Under the pieces are notes generated by a model that did no database searches, was not told where the DNA came from, and saw only the letters and a program-made list of their open reading frames with translations. A stretch of 64,000 nt of DNA from Butyricimonas faecalis (GTDB lineage Bacteria; Bacteroidota; Bacteroidia; Bacteroidales; Marinifilaceae). A program made the translations under genes and the position numbers. The DNA is taken from positions 186,001 to 250,000 of the forward strand of contig NZ_CP032819.1 in assembly GCF_003991565.1 (NCBI RefSeq), in the 5' to 3' direction. The first letter of the stretch is position 1. Every line of letters begins with the position of its first letter. Shown piece by piece: positions 45,415 to 52,481 of this stretch.

Positions 45415-45481
45415 ACTCTATTTATCATTTGATAATGAAATCTGAAAAATAAATTGTTAATTTGTCCCGTAAAAGTACTCA

Positions 45482-45516
45482 AATAATTGAATTTTGGAAA
45501 TTGAAAGTTGAAAATT
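45482..45516. repeat. Heptad-phased spacer abutting the folP start
   Basis: AATAATT, GAATTTT, GGAAATT, GAAAGTT, GAAAATT in exact 7-nt phase end at the base before the folP ATG. Confidence 0.6.
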
Positions 45517-46353
45517 ATGACACATATAACGATTGGAGCGGAAAAGGTGAGTCTGGAGAAACCCGTGGTAATGGGTATATTGAATGTGACACCGGATTCT
45601 TTTTATGACGGGGGAAAATACACGAGCGAGTTGAAAATTATGGAACGGGTGGATGAGATTGTAGAACAAGGTGCAGCGATTATTGATGTGGGGGCATATT
45701 CTACCCGTTCGGGAGCGGCGTTCGTGGATGCTCAAGAGGAGTTGTCCCGGTTGAGTTTTGCCGTAGAGTTGATTCGTAAATACCATCCGCATCTTCCAGT
45801 GTCTATCGATACATTTCGGGCGGATGTGGCGAGAGAAATTAGTCATTGTCTCGGACCGATTATAATTAATGATATTTCCGGGGGAACGATGGATGAGAAA
45901 ATGTTCGAAACGGTAGCGGAATTAGGATTTCCTTATATTATGATGCATATTCAGGGAACACCTCAGGATATGCAGGTGAATCCGCATTATGATGATGTCG
46001 TGAGAGAGGTTCGGGAGTTTTTCATGGAACGCATTGCCCGGTTGAATACCTTGGGATTCAATAATATTATTTTGGACCAAGGATTTGGGTTTGGAAAGAC
46101 CGTGGCTCATAATTACGAATTGATGGATAAGATGGAGTCTTTCTTGGATTTGGGGTATCCTTTGTTAGTGGGAATTTCCCGGAAATCGATGATCTGGCGT
46201 TTGTTGGAGATCACACCCCAAGAAGCATTAAACGGAACAACCGTGTTGAACACGATTTCCCTGTTGAAGGGAGCACGCATTCTCCGGGTTCATGATGTGC
46301 GAGAGGCCGTGGAAGCCGTGAAAATCGTGGAAGCTATGAAAATGAGTTCGTAA
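45517..46353 (+). CDS. folP: Dihydropteroate synthase
   Basis: A 278-residue TIM-barrel enzyme that joins pABA and dihydropterin pyrophosphate in folate synthesis, the sulfonamide target. Motifs are MGILNVTPDSFYDGGKY, DVGAYSTRSGAAFVDAQEEL, SIDTFRADVA, INDISGGTMD and DQGFGFGKTVAHNYEL. An in-frame TTG at 45508 would add three residues from the heptad repeat. The ATG at 45517 gives the usual N-terminus. Its 3' end is one base from the convergent methyltransferase gene. Confidence 0.97.
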   Translation: MTHITIGAEKVSLEKPVVMGILNVTPDSFYDGGKYTSELKIMERVDEIVEQGAAIIDVGAYSTRSGAAFVDAQEELSRLSFAVELIRKYHPHLPVSIDTFRADVAREISHCLGPIIINDISGGTMDEKMFETVAELGFPYIMMHIQGTPQDMQVNPHYDDVVREVREFFMERIARLNTLGFNNIILDQGFGFGKTVAHNYELMDKMESFLDLGYPLLVGISRKSMIWRLLEITPQEALNGTTVLNTISLLKGARILRVHDVREAVEAVKIVEAMKMSS

Positions 46354-46354
46354 A

Positions 46355-46900
46355 CTATTTTAGTTGTTTATAGAATAGCGGGTGAATGACCTGCCACAGT
46401 ACGATTCCGGCGGTGACGGATATATTGAATGAATGTTTTGTCCCGAATTGGGGAATCTCGATGCAGTCATCTGAAAGATCAACGACCTCCTGTTGCACGC
46501 CTTTCACCTCGTTCCCGAAGATAAAAGCGTATTTTTTTCCACTTTCGATGGCGAATTGCTCCAGGGAAATACTATTTTCCACTTGTTCCACAGACAGGAT
46601 CATGTACCCCTCGTTTTTCAATGCCTGGACGGCGTCGGTCGTTTCCTCGAAATATTCCCAGGCCACGCTTTCTTCCGCTCCGAGGGCTGTTTTGTGTATT
46701 TCCCGGTGGGGTGGTGTCGCTGTGATACCGCAAAGGTATATCTTGGAAAGCCGGAAGGCGTCGGACGTGCGGAACACGGAACCGATATTGTTTAAACTGC
46801 GCACGTTGTCCAGTACGACCACGATGGGGAGTTTTTCAGCATCTTTGTACTCTTCCGTGGTGAGTCGGTTCAGTTCTTCATTGAGGAGTTTGCGAGACAT
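46355..46900 (-). CDS. SpoU/TrmH family RNA 2'-O-methyltransferase
   Basis: From the ATG at 46900 it has 181 residues (MSRKLLNEELNRL). The longer frame to 46969 overlaps the miaB 3' end and is rejected. SPOUT motifs are seen in order: motif 1 VVLDNVRSLNNIGSVFRTSD, motif 2 FIFGNEVKGVQQEVVD and motif 3 QFGTKHSFNISVTAGIVLWQ. These make the trefoil-knot SAM site. The RNA target (a tRNA or rRNA position) cannot be fixed from sequence. It is 16 nt downstream of miaB. Confidence 0.92.
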   Translation of the reverse strand: MSRKLLNEELNRLTTEEYKDAEKLPIVVVLDNVRSLNNIGSVFRTSDAFRLSKIYLCGITATPPHREIHKTALGAEESVAWEYFEETTDAVQALKNEGYMILSVEQVENSISLEQFAIESGKKYAFIFGNEVKGVQQEVVDLSDDCIEIPQFGTKHSFNISVTAGIVLWQVIHPLFYKQLK

Positions 46901-46916
46901 GGTAATAGTTGATTTT

Positions 46917-48248
46917 TCAATTTTTAATGGCTTCACCGATAAGAGTTGCGGGAGTACATTCCGTGACACGGACTTGAACGAGTTCTCCGACTTTAGCCCC
47001 GTTATCTGGGAATACGATCACCTTATTTTGACTACTGCGACCGAAAAGTTCATCCGATTTCTTTTTGGAAACACCTTCCACGAGAACCTCGAACACTTTA
47101 CCCACATCTTTCAAATTACTTTGGTGAGAAATCTCCACCTGCATATCAATAAGTTCCTGCAAACGGCGTCCTTTCACTTCCTCGTCCACGTTATCCGGCA
47201 AGTTACGAGAAGCCATGGTACCCGGACGTTCCGAGTATTTGAACATAAAGGCGGAGTCAAACATAACCTCTTTCATCAAGGCAAGGGTTTGCTGGTAATC
47301 TTCCTCGCTTTCGTTGTGGAAGCCGACGAACACGTCCGTGGAAATTCCACAATCAGGGACAATCTCTCGGATAGCATGAATCCGGTCAAGGTACCATTCT
47401 CTGGTATATTTTCGATTCATGTCTTTCAGTACGGAATTACTTCCGGATTGGAAAGGCAGGTGGATATGTTTGCAAATATTGGGATAGGTGGCGATCGCAC
47501 GTAGAATGTCGTCATTCATATCTTTCGGGTGTGATGTGGCAAAACGAATACGCATGTGGGGAACCGTTTTGGCAACCATTGCAAGCAATGCCGGAAAATT
47601 TACTTCCAGATTATCTCCCCGCCAAAGGTAAGAATTTACATTTTGACCGAGTAGCGTCACCTCCTTGTAACCTTTGGATTGGAGATCGAGGACTTCATTT
47701 ACGATACTCCTGGGACTCCGGCTACGCTCGCGGCCCCGGGTGTACGGAACAATACAATAGGTACAAAAATTGTTACATCCCCGCATGATGGAAACAAAAC
47801 CAGAAATGGCAGTTTCGTCGATACGGGAAGGGCATATGTCTTTGTAGGTTTCCGTGGTGGAAAGTTCAATGTTGATTGCTTTTTCACCTTTTTCGGCTTT
47901 CTCTATTAAAAGCGGGAGATCCATGTAGGCATCGGGACCGACCACGATATTCACATTTTTCTCCTGTTCGAAGAGAGCCTCGCCCAAACGTTCCGCCATA
48001 CATCCCATGATGGCTACCAGCACGTGCGGGTTCTTTTTCTTTACTTCGGAAAACCCTTGTACCCGTCCGCGAACCCGTTGTTCTGCATTTTCACGCACGG
48101 AACACGTGTTCACCAGAATGACGTCTGCTTCACTTTTTTCTTGCGTTCGTTGATATCCTTTATCTTCCAAGATCGCCGCAACTACTTCACTGTCTGTCAC
48201 GTTCATTTGGCAGCCGTAAGTCTCTATATAAAATTTCTTTACCTTCAT
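46917..48248 (-). CDS. miaB: tRNA-2-methylthio-N6-dimethylallyladenosine synthase MiaB
   Basis: From the ATG at 48248 it has 443 residues (MKVKKFYIETYGCQMNVTDS). The UPF0004 domain supplies three Cys for the auxiliary cluster (GCQMN, NTCSVRENAEQR, GCMAER). The radical-SAM motif is GCNNFCTYC. A TRAM domain closes the protein (EVLVEGVSKKKSDELFGR). It adds methylthio to i6A37 of tRNAs reading U-initial codons. RGRERSRSPRSI distinguishes it from RimO and MtaB. The frame to 48317 adds an unlikely Cys-rich leader. Confidence 0.95.
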   Translation of the reverse strand: MKVKKFYIETYGCQMNVTDSEVVAAILEDKGYQRTQEKSEADVILVNTCSVRENAEQRVRGRVQGFSEVKKKNPHVLVAIMGCMAERLGEALFEQEKNVNIVVGPDAYMDLPLLIEKAEKGEKAINIELSTTETYKDICPSRIDETAISGFVSIMRGCNNFCTYCIVPYTRGRERSRSPRSIVNEVLDLQSKGYKEVTLLGQNVNSYLWRGDNLEVNFPALLAMVAKTVPHMRIRFATSHPKDMNDDILRAIATYPNICKHIHLPFQSGSNSVLKDMNRKYTREWYLDRIHAIREIVPDCGISTDVFVGFHNESEEDYQQTLALMKEVMFDSAFMFKYSERPGTMASRNLPDNVDEEVKGRRLQELIDMQVEISHQSNLKDVGKVFEVLVEGVSKKKSDELFGRSSQNKVIVFPDNGAKVGELVQVRVTECTPATLIGEAIKN

Positions 48249-48308
48249 TCCTAATTTTATTTGCAGGGGGCAAAGGTAATGAATTTGAAAGTTATATACA
48301 ACTTTACA

Positions 48309-48398
48309 GCAAACCAACTCCCTCCTTCGGGGTGCATCCTCGTTTATAGAGGAGGTCGTATGGAATTACTGCCAATTCGGCAGGGTGTAGGGTTTGGC
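48309..48398. other. Structured non-coding element between miaB and htpG
   Basis: GCAAACC (48309-48315) pairs with GGTTTGGC (48391-48398) to close a domain that contains CCTC-GTTTATA-GAGG (48338-48352), CTGCC-AATTC-GGCAG (48369-48383) and an alternative CCTCC/GGAGG pairing. It is GC-richer than the other spacers in the window. It could be a structured RNA, a leader for htpG or a small palindromic repeat. Confidence 0.4.
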
Positions 48399-48460
48399 AT
48401 AACTATTGTCATTCAATTGTCGTGAAATTTGAAGTATAATTAAATTAAAAATATAAAGTT

Positions 48461-50512
48461 ATGTCAACAGGAAAGATTGGAGTTTCAACAGGGAATTTGT
48501 TCCCGATTATCAAGAAATTTTTATACTCGGATCACGAGATTTTTTTGAGAGAGATTGTTTCGAATGCCGTGGACGCTTCTCAGAAAATGAAAGTGTTGGC
48601 TTCGAACGGGGAGTTTAAAGGTGAACTTGGTGAGTTGAAGGTAAGAGTGAAGGCTGACAAAGCGGCAGGAACATTGACGGTATCAGATAACGGTATCGGT
48701 ATGACACAGGAGGAAGTGGAAAAGTATATCAACCAGATCGCTTTTTCCGGTGCGGAGGAATTCATGAACAAATACAAGGATAACGCTGCTGCCATTATCG
48801 GGCATTTCGGATTAGGTTTCTATTCTTCGTTCATGGTGAGTGATCGGGTGGAAATCGTGACCAAATCTTATAAAGAGGGGGCGAAGGCTGTAAAATGGTC
48901 ATGTGAAGGAAATCCGGAATATACCTTGGAGGAGACGGAAAAGGCCGAGAGAGGTACGGATATTATCATGCATATCAGTGAGGAAGAGAAAGATTTTCTG
49001 GAAGATGCTAAGGTGAACGAGTTGCTGACCAAGTATTGCAAATTCTTGCCGATAGAGATTATTTTTGGAAAGAAGAAAGAGTGGAAGGACGGGGAATACA
49101 AAGATACGACGGAAGATAACGTGATTAATGATACGAATCCGGCGTGGACCCGTAAACCGGCCGACTTGACGGAGGAAGATTACGGGAAATTCTATCACGA
49201 GTTGTACCCGATGGCTCAGGACCCGTTATTCCATATTCACCTGAACGTGGATTATCCTTTTAACTTGACAGGTATATTGTATTTCCCGAAGATCGATAAC
49301 AAGTTCGAGATTCAGAAAAACAAGATTCAATTATATAGCAATCAGGTGTACGTGACGGATTCCGTGGAGGGAATTGTGCCGGAATACCTGACATTGTTGC
49401 ATGGTGTGATCGATTCTCCGGATATCCCGTTGAACGTATCCCGTTCTTATTTACAGAGCGATCGTAACGTGAAGAAAATCTCAAGTCATATCACGAAGAA
49501 AGTGGCTGACAGCTTGAGTGATATTTTCACGAATAAACGGGAAGATTACGAGAAAAAGTGGGATGATTTGAAGATTTTCATCCAATATGGTATGTTGACG
49601 GATGAAAAATTTGCCGAGAGAGCCAAGACCATCTTCTTGTTCAAGAACACGGAAGGGAAATATTTCACGTATGAAGAGTACGAGAACCTGATTAAAGCTA
49701 ACCAAACGGATAAAGATAATAAGGTGGTATTCCTGTATGCCACGGATGTAAAAGAGCAGTACACGTATATTGAGACAGTCAAGGGCAAAGGATATGATGT
49801 GCTGTTGATGGATGGACAATTGGATACGCACTTTATCAACCATTTGGAACAAAAGAATTCCGACCATCGGTTTGTTCGGGTGGATTCGGATGTGATCGAC
49901 AAGTTGATTTCGAAAGAAGAGACGAAAGAGGTCTCTTTGAGTCATGAAGAACAAGAGGAATTACGTGCCGTGTTTACTTCCCAACTGCCGAAAGAAGAAG
50001 GAATGTTCATGGTTAATTTCGAAGCTATGGGTGAAAATGCTGATCCGGTGATCGTGACACGTTCTGAATTCATGCGTCGTATGAAAGAGATGGCAGCCAT
50101 GAATCCGGGTATGGGATTCTACGGGGCTATGGGTGATCAGTACACTTTGGTGGTAAACACGGATCATAAGTTAGTGAACACGATCTTGGAGAACGAGAAA
50201 AAGGAAATGAGCGCCCGGTTGGAGCCGATTAATTTCGAGATCAAGGAAACGGAAAAGAAAGAGGCAGAACTGGACGAGTTGAACAAGGGTAAGAAAGACG
50301 AGGAGATTCCTCAAGTGGATAAAGATCGGAAGAGCGAGTACCATAAGACCATTGCTGATCTGAATAAACAAAAGAACTCGTTGCTAGAGGAGTACGGAAA
50401 AGGTAATAAAGTTGTGGGTCAATTGATTGACTTGGCATTGTTAGCAAACGGGCTACTGAAAGGCGAGGCGCTGAACAGGTTTGTAAAGCGAAGTGTTGAA
50501 CTGATTAAATAA
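48461..50512 (+). CDS. htpG: Molecular chaperone HtpG (Hsp90)
   Basis: A 683-residue Hsp90. The N-terminal ATPase (GHKL) domain includes EIVSNAVDASQK, DNGIGM and IGHFGLGFYSSFM. The middle domain has the client- and ATP-contacting segment YLQSDRNVKKIS. The C-terminal dimerisation domain is charged, with a Lys/Glu-rich stretch (about 585-640). It lacks the MEEVD tail, as bacterial proteins do. It is monocistronic with a strong terminator. A structured element lies upstream. Confidence 0.97.
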   Translation: MSTGKIGVSTGNLFPIIKKFLYSDHEIFLREIVSNAVDASQKMKVLASNGEFKGELGELKVRVKADKAAGTLTVSDNGIGMTQEEVEKYINQIAFSGAEEFMNKYKDNAAAIIGHFGLGFYSSFMVSDRVEIVTKSYKEGAKAVKWSCEGNPEYTLEETEKAERGTDIIMHISEEEKDFLEDAKVNELLTKYCKFLPIEIIFGKKKEWKDGEYKDTTEDNVINDTNPAWTRKPADLTEEDYGKFYHELYPMAQDPLFHIHLNVDYPFNLTGILYFPKIDNKFEIQKNKIQLYSNQVYVTDSVEGIVPEYLTLLHGVIDSPDIPLNVSRSYLQSDRNVKKISSHITKKVADSLSDIFTNKREDYEKKWDDLKIFIQYGMLTDEKFAERAKTIFLFKNTEGKYFTYEEYENLIKANQTDKDNKVVFLYATDVKEQYTYIETVKGKGYDVLLMDGQLDTHFINHLEQKNSDHRFVRVDSDVIDKLISKEETKEVSLSHEEQEELRAVFTSQLPKEEGMFMVNFEAMGENADPVIVTRSEFMRRMKEMAAMNPGMGFYGAMGDQYTLVVNTDHKLVNTILENEKKEMSARLEPINFEIKETEKKEAELDELNKGKKDEEIPQVDKDRKSEYHKTIADLNKQKNSLLEEYGKGNKVVGQLIDLALLANGLLKGEALNRFVKRSVELIK

Positions 50513-50516
50513 AAAA

Positions 50517-50549
50517 TTAAGCCGGACAGGTCGTCCGGCTTAATTTTTT
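50517..50549 (+). terminator. Terminator of htpG
   Basis: TTAAGCCGGAC (50517-50527) pairs perfectly with GTCCGGCTTAA (50533-50543) round a 5-nt loop, then six T residues. Confidence 0.93.
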
Positions 50550-50605
50550 CAAAAATAATCACTACTTTCGTTGACGAATTTCGTATAAATTAAAAAATAC
50601 AAGTT

Positions 50606-51220
50606 ATGCAGATTATTTATACTTCAGGAAATTACAAAAGGACCGTCGTTAAATCGATCGTGGCGATTGTTTTAGGTCTTGTGCTCGTGCTGTGGCCGAC
50701 AGAAGTATTGAATTACACGGTAAAAATTATCGGTGCCGTATTTTGCGTTACCGGGATTATTTCTTTCCTGGTATCCATGCGGGATCAGGATGAACGTTCT
50801 GCCTGGGGATTGACCTCTTTTAACGGGATTGGGAGTATCATCCTGGGTATCCTGTTGTGGTCGATGGCTGATTTCTTTACCAATATGTTGATGTACCTGT
50901 TGGGATTTATCTTGATCGTTGCGGGTATCGGACAATTGGTGATGTTGACTTCAGCAAGAAAATTCGGGTATATCGCTCCGTTGAGTTACGTGTATCCGGT
51001 AATTATTTTGTTGGCCGGATTGATCGTTTTTGCTAACCCCTTCTCGGCAAAGGAAGGAATTATTACTTTCTTCGGGGCTGTTACGATATTTTACGGGATA
51101 ACGGATTTGATTAATCATTACAAGGTAAATCAGTTGCGTAAGGAGACGCATGAGGCTGAGCAACAACAAAAACTGGGAGGTAGCGAAATTGAAGATGCGG
51201 AGTATGAGGAAATAGAATAA
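50606..51220 (+). CDS. HdeD/DUF308 family membrane protein
   Basis: A 204-residue protein with six membrane helices in pairs (about 14-32, 38-56, 72-92, 95-115, 124-142, 148-165) and an acidic cytoplasmic tail (KLGGSEIEDAEYEEIE). The repeated LVLVLWPTEVLNYTV and LLWSMADFFTNM pattern is that of DUF308/HdeD, which is linked to acid resistance in enterobacteria. The role here is not known. It is followed by a heptad repeat. Confidence 0.85.
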   Translation: MQIIYTSGNYKRTVVKSIVAIVLGLVLVLWPTEVLNYTVKIIGAVFCVTGIISFLVSMRDQDERSAWGLTSFNGIGSIILGILLWSMADFFTNMLMYLLGFILIVAGIGQLVMLTSARKFGYIAPLSYVYPVIILLAGLIVFANPFSAKEGIITFFGAVTIFYGITDLINHYKVNQLRKETHEAEQQQKLGGSEIEDAEYEEIE

Positions 51221-51221
51221 G

Positions 51222-51270
51222 GATTTATGATTTACGATTTGTGATTTATGATTGTAAAATTATAGATTAG
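51222..51270. repeat. Seven-unit heptad repeat
   Basis: GATTTAT, GATTTAC, GATTTGT, GATTTAT, GATTGTA, AAATTAT, AGATTAG in exact 7-nt phase, starting one base after the HdeD-like stop codon. Confidence 0.75.
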
Positions 51271-51317
51271 AGGATGTGTGTGTGTGAAAGAAAAGTTTAA
51301 GAAAAGAAATAGATCAA

Positions 51318-51974
51318 ATGGTGCATATTATTAACAAGGAGGATTCGGTTTGTAATCATTTTTTAGCAGAACTTAGAGATAAAGAAATTCAAAAAGATCC
51401 GTTGCGTTTTCGTCGGAATCTGGAACGAGTGGGAGAGGTAATGGCTTACGAAATCAGCAAGACATTTCATTATGCAACGCGGCAGGTGCAGACTCCGATT
51501 AACGTGGCTGATGTCAGATTGGCAGACGAGGGAGTAGTGGTGGCATCCGTGTTGCGTGCGGGATTACCTTTCCATCAAGGTTTTTTAAATTATTTTGACC
51601 GTTCCGGGAGTGCTTTTATTTCGGCAAGAAGGAAATACAAGGAAAATCACATCGATTTTGAAATTCGTTTCGACTCGATTTATACACCAAGTTTAGAAGG
51701 GAAACAACTGTTACTGGTTGATCCGATGTTAGCCACGGGAGCCTCTATCGTGGTGGCTTATCATGAGTTATTGAAACAAGGTGGAAGACCTGCACACACG
51801 CATATCGCAGCCATTGTTTCCAGTCGTCAAGGTATTGAGAAGCTTACGGAAGCTTTGAAAGATGAACCGGTAACGGTTTGGACGGGGGCATTGGATGAGC
51901 ATTTGACGGAAAGTTGCTACATTGACCCGGGAATCGGTGATGCCGGAGATTTGGCTTTCGGGGAAAAACTGTAA
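51318..51974 (+). CDS. upp: Uracil phosphoribosyltransferase
   Basis: A 218-residue PRTase that salvages uracil to UMP. The PRPP-binding motif is LLLVDPMLATGASIVVA. The substrate loop VLRAGLPFHQGF and the C-terminal uracil-binding YIDPGIGDAGDLAFGE are typical. It is preceded and followed by heptad repeat spacers. Confidence 0.96.
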   Translation: MVHIINKEDSVCNHFLAELRDKEIQKDPLRFRRNLERVGEVMAYEISKTFHYATRQVQTPINVADVRLADEGVVVASVLRAGLPFHQGFLNYFDRSGSAFISARRKYKENHIDFEIRFDSIYTPSLEGKQLLLVDPMLATGASIVVAYHELLKQGGRPAHTHIAAIVSSRQGIEKLTEALKDEPVTVWTGALDEHLTESCYIDPGIGDAGDLAFGEKL

Positions 51975-51975
51975 G

Positions 51976-52031
51976 AACTAAAAACTATAAACTAAAACAT
52001 AAAAGATAAGAGCTAAAAATTAAAAAGTTAG
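51976..52031. repeat. Eight-unit heptad repeat
   Basis: AACTAAA, AACTATA, AACTAAA, ACATAAA, AGATAAG, AGCTAAA, AATTAAA, AAGTTAG, one of the longest uninterrupted 7-nt phased runs here. It begins one base after the upp stop. Confidence 0.75.
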
Positions 52032-52055
52032 GAGAAAAGCATTATCTTTGGCGGT

Positions 52056-52382
52056 ATGGAAATGAACAAATATTTGATAGCAGCCTTGTATGTTGTCGCC
52101 GGATGCGTGGCAACCCTGCCGATAAATGTGCGTGGGGGAAATGTATCCGTGAAGACGGATTGTTATCGTTTGTTAGTTTCTTCTACCGAAAAGGTAGTTA
52201 CGGTTTCTACCGAGAAAAGATCCTCGGAGGATTTTGATTATGGCGATTTCTACAATCAGAATCACGCGAAAAACGAGGATACTGTAAAAGTTTGTACTAC
52301 ATATTCATCTGTTGTTCTTCCGGGTTGGAAAGTACCGGAAATTGCAGCCAATCCTATCCGGGCTCCTGGGGAAATGGAATGA
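52056..52382 (+). CDS. Small hypothetical protein with N-terminal hydrophobic segment
   Basis: A 108-residue protein. The N-terminus (NKYLIAALYVVAGCVATLPI) is a possible signal peptide or anchor. The remainder is polar, Ser/Thr- and Asp-rich, with no recognised domain. A TATCTTTG box (52043-52050) ends only 5 nt before the first ATG, so either the mRNA is leaderless or translation starts at 52062 (MNKYLIA). It lies between two heptad arrays. Confidence 0.6.
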   Translation: MEMNKYLIAALYVVAGCVATLPINVRGGNVSVKTDCYRLLVSSTEKVVTVSTEKRSSEDFDYGDFYNQNHAKNEDTVKVCTTYSSVVLPGWKVPEIAANPIRAPGEME

Positions 52383-52470
52383 TTTCGGATGTATGATTTT
52401 AGATATATGATTGAATGACTAAAGGAAATTTGTGCTTAGTCATTTCCAATTTTTAATTTTCAATTTTCAA
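52381..52470. repeat. Heptad arrays flanking a TGACTAA/TTAGTCA hairpin
   Basis: Left array: GATTTCG, GATGTAT, GATTTTA, GATATAT, GATTGAA (52381-52415). The centre is TGACTAA and its exact complement TTAGTCA. Right array: TTTCCAA, TTTTTAA, TTTTCAA, TTTTCAA (52443-52470). The element fills the entire spacer before secA, ending 11 nt before its ATG. Confidence 0.72.
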
Positions 52471-52481
52471 TTGTATAAACT

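Noticed and set aside
37634..45441. An exact 17-nt match, TCATTTGATAATGAAAT, at 37634-37650 and 45425-45441
   Set aside because: Low-complexity A/T sequence; one such match in 64 kb can arise by chance, and no wider similarity surrounds the two sites.
46901..46969. N-terminal extension of the SpoU methyltransferase
   Set aside because: It would overlap the 3' end of miaB, and the family start is at 46900.
46386..47504. 372-residue open frame antisense to the SpoU methyltransferase and miaB
   Set aside because: Both opposite-strand genes are clear family members with all motifs. The antisense frame has no recognisable domain or start context.
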